Shown in pieces: positions 26,298-35,210 of a stretch of 64,000 nucleotides of DNA (position 1 is its first letter; each line of letters begins with the position of its first letter). A model generated the notes under the pieces. The model did not search any database. It saw only the letters and a program-made list of their open reading frames with translations, and was not told the origin of the DNA. Location of the stretch: contig NZ_CP018099.1 of assembly GCF_001886815.1 (NCBI RefSeq), forward strand, positions 1,920,501-1,984,500, given 5' to 3'. A program made the translations under genes and the position numbers. Origin of the DNA: Caldithrix abyssi DSM 13497. Its GTDB lineage: Bacteria > Calditrichota > Calditrichia > Calditrichales > Calditrichaceae.

Positions 26298-27124
26298 CCA
26301 TCGAATTACCATTTAAAGATGTTGTCGCTATTCATGGTGTGCCGCGCTCAGGTACTTCCTGGTTGGCACAAATTCTGGATAGTTCGCCTAACGTACGGTA
26401 CAAGTTTCAGCCGTTGTTCTCTAATTCATTTAAAGATCGCATACATATCCGTAGCTCTCAGCAGGAAATGTATGAATTTTTAGTTGAGTTGTATCATTAT
26501 GAAGATGAGTTTTTAGATCGAACAATTCAGAAAAAAGAGGGAATTTATCCGCACTTTAAAGTAAAAAAGACTACGCCTGAGTTTCTGGTGATGAAACATG
26601 TGCGCTATCATTACCTTATAAACCCTTTTTTGGAAAATATTCCGCAATTAAAAGCTGTTGGAATTGTGCGGCATCCTTGCGCCGTGCTAAATTCCTGGCG
26701 CAAAGCCCCCAAAGAATTTTTCCCTGAATTAAATTTTCATGAACAATGGCGCTTTGCTCAGGATAGGAACTTTTTTAAACCTGAAGAGTATTTTGGTTTT
26801 CATCGTTGGATGGAAGCTGCAAAAATGTTTTTATGGCTTCAGCAGAGATTCCCTGATAGGTTTTTCTTAATCAGATATGAAACTTTGGTACGTAACACCG
26901 AGCAAATGGTTCAGCAATTATTTCAATTCTTAAATTTAGAAGTTGAGGAACAAACACTGGAGTTTATAAAAAAGTCCAAAACGATCCATCAAAACGATAC
27001 CTACAGCGTATTTAAAGGGCAAATAAATTTGCATCAATGGCGCCAGGAGTTGGATGTCGAAATTGTTGATGAAGTATATGCCACATTAAAAGAAAGTGAA
27101 TTTGAACAATTCCTTGACGAATAA
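26294..27124 (+). CDS. Sulfotransferase family protein
   Basis: A 276-residue sulfotransferase-domain protein. The PAPS 5' loop is AIHGVPRSGTSWLAQIL near the N-terminus; the 3' phosphate motif is VGIVRHPCAVLNSWRK at about residue 125. RYETLVRNTEQMVQQLFQFL and a C-terminal helix follow, as in carbohydrate sulfotransferases. The start is TTG at 26294 with GGAGGAGAAAAT upstream, sharing TTGA with the previous stop. It lies inside the amino-sugar operon, so the acceptor is most likely the glycan or its lipid-linked precursor. A second sulfotransferase lies at the other border of the locus. Confidence 0.88.
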   Translation: MTIELPFKDVVAIHGVPRSGTSWLAQILDSSPNVRYKFQPLFSNSFKDRIHIRSSQQEMYEFLVELYHYEDEFLDRTIQKKEGIYPHFKVKKTTPEFLVMKHVRYHYLINPFLENIPQLKAVGIVRHPCAVLNSWRKAPKEFFPELNFHEQWRFAQDRNFFKPEEYFGFHRWMEAAKMFLWLQQRFPDRFFLIRYETLVRNTEQMVQQLFQFLNLEVEEQTLEFIKKSKTIHQNDTYSVFKGQINLHQWRQELDVEIVDEVYATLKESEFEQFLDE

Positions 27125-27173
27125 TAATGGGGCATAGGTAAGAGCTTAAAATATATTAAAATTTGGGGTTGAT

Positions 27174-28244
27174 ATGGAAAACAAAAATTATGAAAATTTG
27201 TTTATTCCTTTTAATCATACCATTCTCGACGCTATTAAAAAAATGGATCAAATAAAGCGCAAACTGCTGATTGTGGTTAAAGATAATAAATTTTACAGTC
27301 TATTAAGTATTGGCGACATTCAGCGTGCTATTATCAAGGGTATTGGTTTTGATAATCCCATAGAAAAGATATTGCGTACAAAGAATAAAATAAAGGTGGC
27401 CACAGATAATGACGATTTAGCTACCGTCAAAGAAACCATGTTGCGGTTTCGTACAGAATTCATGCCTGTTATCGATAGTCAGAATAATATTGTAAATGTT
27501 CTTTTTTGGGATGATATTATTGGTTTAAAAAAAACAGGCCTTGACGAAAAAATAGATTTACCAGTTGTAATAATGGCCGGTGGTGAGGGGACAAGATTAA
27601 AGCCGTTAACCAATATCATTCCAAAAGCTCTGGTGCCTCTTGGTGAAAAACCAATCATTCAAATGATAATTGAAAGTTTTGTTGAAATTGGGTGTAACCA
27701 ATTTTATATATCAGTTAATTATAAAAAGGAAATGATCAAACAATATTTCAGAAATATTAAAAACCGTCCTTATCAAGTAAGCTACATTGAAGAACAGAAG
27801 CCATTAGGCACAGCAGGTAGTTTGTACCTGCTGAAAAAACAGATAAATTCCACATTTTTTGTTTCTAATTGTGATGTTTTAATTGACCAGGACTATCGAG
27901 AGGTTTACAAATATCATAAAGAAAATAAGAACGAATTAACCATTGTTTCTGCATTACATCATTACGAAATTCCTTACGGCATCTTGGAAACAGGTAATGA
28001 CGGCTTATTAACCAGGATTAGCGAAAAACCCCAAATTACGTTTCAGGTGAATACAGGACTTTATGTATTAGAACCGCATCTACTTGAAGAGGTTCCTCCC
28101 AATGAGTTTTTTCATATAACAAATCTGATCGAGAATATTAAACAACGAAACGGTCGTGTGGGAGTCTTTCCGGTTAGTGAAAAATCATGGATTGATATTG
28201 GAAAATGGAAAGCCTACCAGGAATTGTTCAATAAACTTGGATAA
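27174..28244 (+). CDS. CBS-pair sugar-1-phosphate nucleotidyltransferase (PtmE-like)
   Basis: A 356-residue fusion. Residues 1-115 form a CBS pair (LLIVVKDNKFYSLLSIGDIQ, then FMPVIDSQNNIVNVLFWDDI). Residues 122-355 form a nucleotidyltransferase domain with VVIMAGGEGTRLKPLTNIIP, the signature pyrophosphorylase loop, KALVPLGEKPI, QKPLGTAGSLYLL, VSNCDVLID and VNTGLYVLEP. This architecture is that of PtmE in the Campylobacter legionaminic-acid route, which forms GDP-glucosamine from GlcN-1-P and GTP. Together with LegB and LegC it suggests a GDP-sugar pathway. The nucleotide used cannot be proven from sequence; ribitol- or mannose-1-P transferases share this domain. Confidence 0.87.
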   Translation: MENKNYENLFIPFNHTILDAIKKMDQIKRKLLIVVKDNKFYSLLSIGDIQRAIIKGIGFDNPIEKILRTKNKIKVATDNDDLATVKETMLRFRTEFMPVIDSQNNIVNVLFWDDIIGLKKTGLDEKIDLPVVIMAGGEGTRLKPLTNIIPKALVPLGEKPIIQMIIESFVEIGCNQFYISVNYKKEMIKQYFRNIKNRPYQVSYIEEQKPLGTAGSLYLLKKQINSTFFVSNCDVLIDQDYREVYKYHKENKNELTIVSALHHYEIPYGILETGNDGLLTRISEKPQITFQVNTGLYVLEPHLLEEVPPNEFFHITNLIENIKQRNGRVGVFPVSEKSWIDIGKWKAYQELFNKLG

Positions 28245-29429
28245 ATGAATAGAATGGTAAAAAAATTAAAAATTCTTTACATATTCACCAGCGGTGATTT
28301 TGATTCTGTTAATAACAAGAAGTGGTTCGATTTGTTCGTAGGCGACCCAAAACTCAAAATTTTAATTTTAATAAAAGATTGTGACACAGAAAAAAAGAGA
28401 AAGTTTAAGGAGCTTTATCAGAATTACTTTGACGTAATCTATTTTAAAAACCTTAAGGAATTAAAAAAAATAAATTACTTACAGCGCTACAAATATCTTC
28501 AAAAAATTTCTCAACAAATTGATGCCTTTGATCCAGAGATAATACATCTCCATGGTTTATTTTATACCTATATGGCAATTCCACTCTTCTTATTAAAAAA
28601 CAATCCTTCAATTGTGTTAAATATCTGGGGAAGTGATTTTAATTTAGCCTACAGGCAAAAATTAAAAAATAAAATTATATTAAAAAAGCTAATGGCAAAG
28701 GCTTCTTTAATTTGGGTGAATTGGTATTCAATGGAGGAAAAGATTAAAAAAGAATTTTCTAAGCAGGCGGATAAAATCAAAACAATCTTATGGGGCGTTG
28801 AAGATAAATTGTTTCAGCCCCCACCAGCAAACTTGAGAGAAAAGATTAGGAAAAAATTTCGAATTAAGCCGCAAGAATACATTTTTTTGTACACCAGAGG
28901 ATTTGTCGAGAATTCTAATCACTTAAATATCCTAAAGGCAATTGAACTTTTAAAAACAGATAAACCAGTTAAGTTTATTTTTCATAATCGGAATGCTAAT
29001 GCAAACTTAGAAAGTAAAATAAAGGAATTTATTAAAGCTAATAATTTGGCAAGCAAGGTTCTTGTATCCCGACAGAACTTAGAATATGAAGAAATGCGTG
29101 CATTATACGCCGAATCAAACGTTGTTTTATCATTGACATCGCAGGAACAGCTTTCACGTACCACTTTCGAAGCAATTTTGTCAGATTCTAATTTAATTGT
29201 CCATAAAAATCCGAGTTATCGATTTTTAAAAGATGTATTTGATTTTAATATTCACCTGGTTGATGTCCATAACATAACGAGTATAAAGGAAACATTCGAA
29301 TATTTTATTAATCAGCGCCCCGTACCAAATTGGGACTTCGAAAAAATTGTAATTAATAGACTGTTCCGCTTTGAAAATAAAAAAGAAAAATATTTACAAA
29401 TTTATAATGATTTAATAAAAAGTAGGTAG
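28245..29429 (+). CDS. Glycosyltransferase, GT4-like
   Basis: A 394-residue GT-B protein. The N-terminal half has LKILYIFTSGDFDSV and IIHLHGLFYTYMAIPLFLL. The linker is LNIWGSDFNLAYR, typical of GT4 transferases that bind lipid-linked acceptors. The C-terminal half has EYIFLYTRGFVE, ALYAESNVVLSLTSQEQLSR and TTFEAILSDSNLIVH, where the Glu in FEAI is the usual donor-binding residue. It is low in GC and rich in Lys and Asn, unlike most of the window. The ATG follows the previous stop directly, without a clear Shine-Dalgarno, so coupling is likely. Donor and acceptor are unknown. Confidence 0.85.
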   Translation: MNRMVKKLKILYIFTSGDFDSVNNKKWFDLFVGDPKLKILILIKDCDTEKKRKFKELYQNYFDVIYFKNLKELKKINYLQRYKYLQKISQQIDAFDPEIIHLHGLFYTYMAIPLFLLKNNPSIVLNIWGSDFNLAYRQKLKNKIILKKLMAKASLIWVNWYSMEEKIKKEFSKQADKIKTILWGVEDKLFQPPPANLREKIRKKFRIKPQEYIFLYTRGFVENSNHLNILKAIELLKTDKPVKFIFHNRNANANLESKIKEFIKANNLASKVLVSRQNLEYEEMRALYAESNVVLSLTSQEQLSRTTFEAILSDSNLIVHKNPSYRFLKDVFDFNIHLVDVHNITSIKETFEYFINQRPVPNWDFEKIVINRLFRFENKKEKYLQIYNDLIKSR

Positions 29430-29436
29430 TTTTGAA

Positions 29437-30885
29437 TTGAAATCACAATTCTTGCGTATTGGTAAAAATTCAATCATATATAGTTTTGGAAATGTGTCAG
29501 CAAAATTAGTCGGTTTTATTTTATTACCAATTTACACGCAATATCTAACTATTGCTGATTATGGCGTACTTGCAATACTTGAAATTACTGGACAGTTTTT
29601 AAGTTCAATTTTCGATCTGGGATTATCTTTTGCTTTAAATCGCTGGTACTGGGAAGAGGAATTTAAAAACAGACAGAAAACATTATTCTTTACAATATTT
29701 TCTACTCTTGTTCTGGTAGGAAGCGGATTGCTTATTTTATTACTCTATTTTTCAGACTTTTTAGCCGTTGTTTTATTTTCTGCTGGTAAATATGGCTTAT
29801 TAATTAAGTTAATGTCAATTACGGTCGCCTTAAATATTTTAAGTCGTTCCATATTAAATCTAATGCGTATTCAAGAGCGTTCAACGCTTTATGCGGTATC
29901 AAACCTTGCTCGTTTTACGGTGAATTTGGTGCTTACAATTTATTTTGTGGTTAATTTAGAAAAGGGTATTGCAGGCATTTATTTAGCTCAAATTGTGGGT
30001 TTTCTGGTATTCTTTTTATTTTTGACGAAATATTTTCTTCAAAATGTTCGGTTTAAATTTGAGAGAAAAGTATTAAAAAGCATGTTAGCCTTTGGCTTAC
30101 CAATGGTACTAACTTCAATTGCAGGCATTATATTGTCGATCACCGATCGTTACAGTCTAAAATTTTTAGCGGACTTGAATGATGTTGGGATATACTCATT
30201 TGCATTTAAAATAAGTAATAGTATCAAAGTATTTATTGGGCAATCCATTAGTTGGGCTTTAACGCCGGTCATGTATAAAATGATGTCGAGTAAAGACAAT
30301 GTTCGATTTTATTCAAAGACACTTACGTATTTTACATTTATTTTAATTTTATTTGTATTTATTTTGTCCTTATATGCAAAAGAATTGATTGTTCTGATTT
30401 CTCGCTCAGAACAATATTATCCTGCATATCAAATTGTACCAATAATCTCTTTTGCTATACTTTTCGGTTTGCTCCGAAATATTACAGCGATTGGAATTAA
30501 TATTAAGAAAAAAACAAAAATTACAGCCCTGGTTATCACTTTTGTGGCAATTCTAAACATTGGTTTAAATATTCTGTTGGTCCCGTCATATAAGGCAATG
30601 GGCGCAAGTGTTGCAACGTTGATTTCTCAAATTTTGGCATTTGTTCTGATTACGCGCTATTCGCAAAAATTGTATCCTGTTACTTATGAATTTTACAAAG
30701 TGGCCGCAATTATTCTAATAAGCGCAGGATTGATAACAATTTCGTTTTTCTGGAATGAATATTCATTGCTAATTCGTCTTACGTTTAAATCCGTGTTACT
30801 TGTACTATTCCCTATTTTGCTGATAGGATTGAAAATTGTCGACGTAAAAAATTTATCAATGTTTAAAGAGAACACAAAACAATAA
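29437..30885 (+). CDS. Wzx-type oligosaccharide flippase (MATE/MOP superfamily)
   Basis: A 482-residue inner-membrane protein with about 12-14 transmembrane helices. The start of the fold is NSIIYSFGNVSAKLVGFILL, followed by PIYTQYLTIADYGVLAI, the pattern typical of polysaccharide synthesis flippases. It should move a lipid-linked oligosaccharide across the inner membrane and is the last gene of the glycan operon. The start is TTG at 29437, seven bases after the previous stop, with only a weak upstream site (TAGGTAG). Strongly AT-rich. No Wzy polymerase or ligase is seen in the window, so polymerisation and ligation genes, if needed, must be elsewhere. Confidence 0.9.
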   Translation: MKSQFLRIGKNSIIYSFGNVSAKLVGFILLPIYTQYLTIADYGVLAILEITGQFLSSIFDLGLSFALNRWYWEEEFKNRQKTLFFTIFSTLVLVGSGLLILLLYFSDFLAVVLFSAGKYGLLIKLMSITVALNILSRSILNLMRIQERSTLYAVSNLARFTVNLVLTIYFVVNLEKGIAGIYLAQIVGFLVFFLFLTKYFLQNVRFKFERKVLKSMLAFGLPMVLTSIAGIILSITDRYSLKFLADLNDVGIYSFAFKISNSIKVFIGQSISWALTPVMYKMMSSKDNVRFYSKTLTYFTFILILFVFILSLYAKELIVLISRSEQYYPAYQIVPIISFAILFGLLRNITAIGINIKKKTKITALVITFVAILNIGLNILLVPSYKAMGASVATLISQILAFVLITRYSQKLYPVTYEFYKVAAIILISAGLITISFFWNEYSLLIRLTFKSVLLVLFPILLIGLKIVDVKNLSMFKENTKQ

Positions 30886-30892
30886 ACTCACC

Positions 30893-31972
30893 TTAATTTT
30901 GAAATCCATTCTGATAAATATCAATAACTTCTTGAGAGGAGAGGGCATAACCCAATATTACAAAGTCATCTATTTTACCGTTGAAAAAGCGTGAGGGATA
31001 ACTGCCAGGTGGTGGTACCACTCCCAAAATTATTGGCGCTTCATTATGATAAAGTTTTCCGGAAAAGTTAGCATCTTTCACTAATTTTCCGTTAAGATAA
31101 AGCCTAACAGTATATTTGGAGATAACACCGACAATATGATACCAGGTTTTTGGTAAAATGCTTTCATAAACCGTTAGAAACGTTAACGAATCGCTGTTAT
31201 CGTAAACGTTAAATTTAAAATTAAACGGTGGCGTTTGGCTTTGAATTAGAAAGCTGAAATCTCTTTTTAAACTGGTATCAAATGATTTGAAAATTAATCC
31301 CTCATTATCCATCCAACCCGGCGTCTCGCGAATGTAATCATTATTCTTGTAAAACCAGAAAGCAATGGTTTTTTCGTCCAGATTGTATATGTCAAGGTGC
31401 GGAATTTCAAGATAGTCGTCAATGCCATCAAAGTTGACAGCCTGGCCAAATTTGCCCGGTACAAAGGTCACGCCCCCATGATCCAGCGCATTGTTTTGAA
31501 AAGCGCTCTGGTCGTTTAAATGCCCATCAAAAGGAAAGTAGGCAATCAAATCTGGATGGGTGTCGCCCCAGGTTACTATGATCCGCAACGAACCGCTCAC
31601 TGGATTCAGTTGTAAGTAAACCGGGGTAATGATTCCAGGCGCAATGTAAACGGTGGTGCTACCGCTGTAGATGACAGTTCCATCAGCATCCAGAGCATTT
31701 ACGGTTAATGTCCAGGAACCGGTTGGAATGCCATTAACTTCGGCAACGGCGTAGCTGTCGGCAATGGTAAATTGAAAACGAAGCGTGTCCTGCTCGTTGG
31801 CTAATATGCCTTCAATGGCGGAAACTTCACGGGGGGCTTGTCGCATGTCCATTTTTAAATTTAAAGAGCCTGGAGGTGTTGGCTCCTGTTCAACAAGACC
31901 CGGAGAATTGGTTTGACATGCGCTAAAAAGTCCCAGAATGAAGAACACTAAAATTAAGGCAAGCCCTCTCAT
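30893..31972 (-). CDS. LamG/concanavalin-like domain lipoprotein
   Basis: A 359-residue lipoprotein with lipobox LGLFSAC (Cys19). Residues about 35-135 form a beta domain that also occurs in the next gene (LNLKMDMRQAPREVSAIEG, IAPGIITPVYLQLNPV). Residues 140-355 form a LamG-like jellyroll (IAYFPFDGHLNDQSAFQN, VNFDGIDDYLEIP, AFWFYKNND, WYHIVGVISKYTVRLYLNGK, GKIDDFVILGYALSSQEV). LamG domains bind carbohydrate or protein ligands. It follows the sister lipoprotein gene by 20 bp on the same strand and runs convergent to the glycan flippase. A role in surface binding is likely but not proven. Confidence 0.85.
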   Translation of the reverse strand: MRGLALILVFFILGLFSACQTNSPGLVEQEPTPPGSLNLKMDMRQAPREVSAIEGILANEQDTLRFQFTIADSYAVAEVNGIPTGSWTLTVNALDADGTVIYSGSTTVYIAPGIITPVYLQLNPVSGSLRIIVTWGDTHPDLIAYFPFDGHLNDQSAFQNNALDHGGVTFVPGKFGQAVNFDGIDDYLEIPHLDIYNLDEKTIAFWFYKNNDYIRETPGWMDNEGLIFKSFDTSLKRDFSFLIQSQTPPFNFKFNVYDNSDSLTFLTVYESILPKTWYHIVGVISKYTVRLYLNGKLVKDANFSGKLYHNEAPIILGVVPPPGSYPSRFFNGKIDDFVILGYALSSQEVIDIYQNGFQN

Positions 31973-31992
31973 AATTCACCTCACTTTAATTT

Positions 31993-33219
31993 TTACCAGA
32001 AAACGGGCCGGGCATACCAGAAATATTCACGACCGGCTGTAATTTGTGTTAAATTATTTGTATTCGTATTAAAACGAAAAAGTTGTCTGTCTTTATGTTC
32101 CGGTCCTACGATCACAGAAAAAATAACGTCGGCTCCGTCATACGAGAACGCAGGATAGGTCGGTTGCCCCAGTTGACTGACATCGATTTCTTGTTCCTGA
32201 TGGGTGGTCAGATTGTGAATGACCACGGCCTTGTAGGAAGAATCTAAAGAAATTTTCGTGTAAACCATCTGTTGTCCGCTACGGTTAAATGAAGGAAATT
32301 CGCAGTGAAAATCACCAGCAATAACCGGTTGATTCTGGCTCCCATCATGTTTGATGCGGTAAATTTGAAATCTGCCATTGTGGTTTACATGATAGTAAAT
32401 CCAGTCGGAGTTGGGAGGAGTAGCCGGATATTTCTTTTTACTCGTGTCACTCAGGATGGTGTGGAAATCCTGACCATCAACATTAACCGAAGCCAACTGC
32501 CAGAGATAGGAATAATCGCCAAAATATTTGTAGTCGAATAAAATGCGGTTTAACGGACGAGAATAGAAAAGAAAATTGGCATTGACTCCCAGAGAAGCAA
32601 TAAACTTTACGTTATGCGTGGATAAATCAAATTCGCAAAGTTCATCCCCGTTTCTTAAAAACATAAATTTATCACGTTGGTCGTTAATCCACATGGGATA
32701 TCGTCCGTCAATCAAATCGAAAATTTTAGAACCATCTTCCTTCATGAGTAAAATGCGCCAGTTGTCGGAAGCATTGAGGGCCATTAAAAGCATCATGTTT
32801 TGCGGAACGCCGCCCCAGCTTACGGTTATGTCAATTCCTCCGAATATTTTTACCAGGTTTAGAAATACAGGCGTAATTTTACCCGCTTCTACAAAAACAT
32901 AAACCGAGCCAGAATATTTTCGATTGCCGCTCCCATCATAAGCATCCACTTGCAAATACCATTCCCCGTTTTCGACCTCATTAATGGTTGCATAAGCCAG
33001 CCCGTCCACAATCTCAAAATCAAAAAAGATCGTATCGTGGTCGGCTCTGGCTAAAAAACCTTTTAAATAGGCCACCTCTGCAGGCGCCTTTTTCATGTCG
33101 ATCGTTAGCGATAGCTGGCCGGCTTCAAAATTAACCGGATGGTCGGTGTTGGTGGTCATTTTAGAACAAAAGGTCAAAAATAAAAAAACGAGAATCACCA
33201 ACGAGGAAAAACGTTTCAT
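31993..33219 (-). CDS. Lipoprotein with shared N-terminal beta domain and TolB-like propeller
   Basis: A 408-residue probable lipoprotein; the signal ends LFLTFC (Cys19), with Phe before Cys instead of a small residue. Residues about 35-135 resemble the first domain of the downstream gene (LTIDMKKAPAEVAYLKGFLA, VEAGKITPVFLNLVKI). The rest has repeated blocks of the TolB/WD40-like PD40 type (WINDQRDKFMFLRNGDELCE, FPSFNRSGQQMVYTKI, YPAFSYDGADVIFSVI), consistent with a six-bladed beta-propeller. It is the first gene of the leftward pair. Such propellers are usually binding scaffolds. The specific function is unknown. Confidence 0.82.
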   Translation of the reverse strand: MKRFSSLVILVFLFLTFCSKMTTNTDHPVNFEAGQLSLTIDMKKAPAEVAYLKGFLARADHDTIFFDFEIVDGLAYATINEVENGEWYLQVDAYDGSGNRKYSGSVYVFVEAGKITPVFLNLVKIFGGIDITVSWGGVPQNMMLLMALNASDNWRILLMKEDGSKIFDLIDGRYPMWINDQRDKFMFLRNGDELCEFDLSTHNVKFIASLGVNANFLFYSRPLNRILFDYKYFGDYSYLWQLASVNVDGQDFHTILSDTSKKKYPATPPNSDWIYYHVNHNGRFQIYRIKHDGSQNQPVIAGDFHCEFPSFNRSGQQMVYTKISLDSSYKAVVIHNLTTHQEQEIDVSQLGQPTYPAFSYDGADVIFSVIVGPEHKDRQLFRFNTNTNNLTQITAGREYFWYARPVFW

Positions 33220-33524
33220 CTTTTTATTCTCCCGTGCGCGTAAATCAAAATGAGGATTCAGTACAAGTTAAATATAGTATTTTCTGAAATCAAGCTAAAT
33301 TTCAATTTTTATCATTAAAATCGTACTATTTTAATGTTGTTTATTAAACCTGAATTAAAAAAGCGCAATGTTTCCTGTTTCAACGTTTTCACCTTTTTCG
33401 GTGAAAGTCTTCTGGGGATTTAAATGAACAATGAATAAAATTTTAATTGCATGTTGTTGCAAAAATAAACTAAATTCACCATTTCTCAAAGACCAAAATT
33501 CAAACAAAATTAAAAGGACATATT
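33220..33524. other. AT-rich divergent intergenic region
   Basis: 305 bp between the divergent lipoprotein pair and the DegT aminotransferase gene, with no gene. A 7-bp inverted repeat TTTCACC-N6-GGTGAAA is at 33387-33406; without a U-tract it may be an operator or a weak hairpin. A TTG-N21-TAAATTCA stretch at about 33448-33479 loosely resembles the promoter motif described elsewhere. Nothing else stands out. Confidence 0.6.
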
Positions 33525-34640
33525 ATGCAGGTACCATTATTAGATTTAAAGGCACAGTATCGAACGATTAAGCACGAAATTGATCCGGTGGTGCAGGAGG
33601 TTATCGAATCGCAATATTTTATTCTGGGGCCAAAGGTTGCCGAATTCGAAGAAGCCGTTGCCAATTATTGCCAGGCTAACTATGCGCTCGGCGTTTCTTC
33701 CGGTACGGACGCCCTGTTAATCGCTTTAATGGCCATTGACATTCAGCCTGGCGACGAGGTTATTACCACCACCTATTCCTTTTTTGCCACGGCCGGTTCC
33801 ATTGCCCGTCTGCACGCTAAACCAGTTTTTGTTGATATTGATCCCCAAACCTTCAACATCGATCCGGCAAAAATTGAAGATAAAATCACCGAAAAGACCA
33901 GGGCCATCATTCCCGTTCATCTGTACGGGCAAATGGCGGACATGGATCCGATCATGGAAATCGCCCGCAAGCACAATCTTTACGTTATCGAAGACGCGGC
34001 GCAGGCCATCGGCAGCGAATACGTTGACGGCCGGCGCGCCGGCTCGATCGGGCACATCGGCTGCTTTTCCTTTTTCCCCAGTAAAAACCTGGGCGGCTTT
34101 GGCGACGGCGGATTGGTGACCACCAATGATGAAAAATTGTACGAAAAGTTGAAGTATTTGCGTAATCACGGCGCGCACCCCAAATACTACCACAAAATGA
34201 TCGGCGGAAATTTTCGCCTGGATGCCCTGCAGGCTGCCGTGCTTAACGTTAAGCTAAAACATCTGGATGAATGGACCGCAGGACGGCAGAAAAATGCGGA
34301 TTTTTACGACCAGGGAATCGAACAACGAGCCTTGCAAAAATATGTAACCCCGCCTGTGCGCAAAGAGGGCTACCGGCACATCTTTAATCAGTATATTCTG
34401 CGCGCGCAAAAAAGGGATGAATTAGTACAGTACTTAAAAGAGCATCAGATCGGTTGTGAAATTTATTATCCGGTAACCTTTAATAATCAGGAATGTTTTA
34501 AATATTTAGGCTACGGAAAAGGCGATTTCCCTCTTGCAGAAAAAGCGGCGGACGAGACCCTGGCCATTCCCATTTATCCTGAATTAACTGACGACCAGAA
34601 AAACTATGTACTGGATACGATTTTAAATTTTTACAAGTAA
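33525..34640 (+). CDS. DegT/DnrJ/EryC1/StrS family aminotransferase
   Basis: PLP-dependent sugar aminotransferase of 371 residues. QVPLLDLKAQYRTIKHEID at the start, YALGVSSGTDALLIALMAI, AIIPVHLYGQMADMD, VIEDAAQAIGSEYVDGR and CFSFFPSKNLGGFGDGGLV (Lys of SKN binds PLP) are all typical. The C-terminal half ends NNQECFKYLGYGKGDFPLAE. The close match to the WecE/DesV-like group suggests a 3-amino or 4-amino sugar nucleotide as product. It is separate from the glycan operon and GC-balanced, so it may serve another glycan. AAAAGGACATATT precedes the ATG as a fair RBS. Its exact substrate cannot be told. Confidence 0.92.
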   Translation: MQVPLLDLKAQYRTIKHEIDPVVQEVIESQYFILGPKVAEFEEAVANYCQANYALGVSSGTDALLIALMAIDIQPGDEVITTTYSFFATAGSIARLHAKPVFVDIDPQTFNIDPAKIEDKITEKTRAIIPVHLYGQMADMDPIMEIARKHNLYVIEDAAQAIGSEYVDGRRAGSIGHIGCFSFFPSKNLGGFGDGGLVTTNDEKLYEKLKYLRNHGAHPKYYHKMIGGNFRLDALQAAVLNVKLKHLDEWTAGRQKNADFYDQGIEQRALQKYVTPPVRKEGYRHIFNQYILRAQKRDELVQYLKEHQIGCEIYYPVTFNNQECFKYLGYGKGDFPLAEKAADETLAIPIYPELTDDQKNYVLDTILNFYK

Positions 34641-34669
34641 CTCTACAGGCGTAAGCTGGTGAAGAAGGC

Positions 34670-35059
34670 TTACTTCATCAGCTTACTTACTCTGTTTATC
34701 AATTCTTCCAGCTGCGGCACGGTGTAAGGTTTTTCCAGAACGTCAAAAATATCCAATTCTTTAAGGGCTTTCTTCTCTTTAGTCTCGGAAATCCCCGAAG
34801 AAATAATAATGGGCACATCAGAGTCAACGGCGCGGATTTTTTCATAAAATTCTTTGCCATTCATGTCTGGCATGAGTAAATCGACAATGATTAAATCGAT
34901 CTCATCTTTTTTGTCCAGGAAGATTTTCAAGCCGTCCGATCCAGAGTTAGCGACAAGTACTTTATGCCCCAAATAAGTTAAAATTTCTGAGGCCAATTCA
35001 AGCACCATAAATTCGTCGTCAATCAGCAGAATATTCAATGGTATCTTAGAAGCAGCCAA
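34670..35059 (-). CDS. Single-domain response regulator
   Basis: A 129-residue CheY-like receiver. Acidic pocket residues are in ILLIDDEF; the phospho-acceptor Asp is in DLIIVDLLMPDMNG; the conserved Ser and Lys are in IIISSGIS and DVLEKPYT. There is no output domain, so it probably works by protein contact or phosphorelay. The start is TTG at 35059 with AAGGAG six bases upstream. It lies downstream of glyS on the same strand, separated by a terminator, so it is likely transcribed alone. No kinase gene is nearby. Confidence 0.9.
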   Translation of the reverse strand: MAASKIPLNILLIDDEFMVLELASEILTYLGHKVLVANSGSDGLKIFLDKKDEIDLIIVDLLMPDMNGKEFYEKIRAVDSDVPIIISSGISETKEKKALKELDIFDVLEKPYTVPQLEELINRVSKLMK

Positions 35060-35181
35060 ATTCTACTCCTTACCTTGGCATTTGATTAAACCATAGAACT
35101 ATCCATCCAACAAATGGAAAATTGTCGATAAACTTTACTTTAATAAAGTTTAAATCGACGATTTGATATTAAAACTTTAGA

Positions 35182-35210
35182 AATAAAAAGCCGGAGATCG
35201 CTCCGGCTTT
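35182..35210 (-). terminator. Rho-independent terminator after glyS
   Basis: On the reverse strand AAAGCCGGAG-CGAT-CTCCGGCTTT forms a 10-bp stem with a 4-base loop (35210-35187), followed by a T-rich run. It begins within the glyS stop codon, so the gene ends in the terminator. This is the clearest intrinsic terminator in the window. Confidence 0.85.

Noticed and set aside
33525-34640. DegT aminotransferase as part of the LegB/LegC pathway
   Set aside because: Separated by two lipoproteins on the other strand, different composition, and closer to WecE/DesV-like enzymes.
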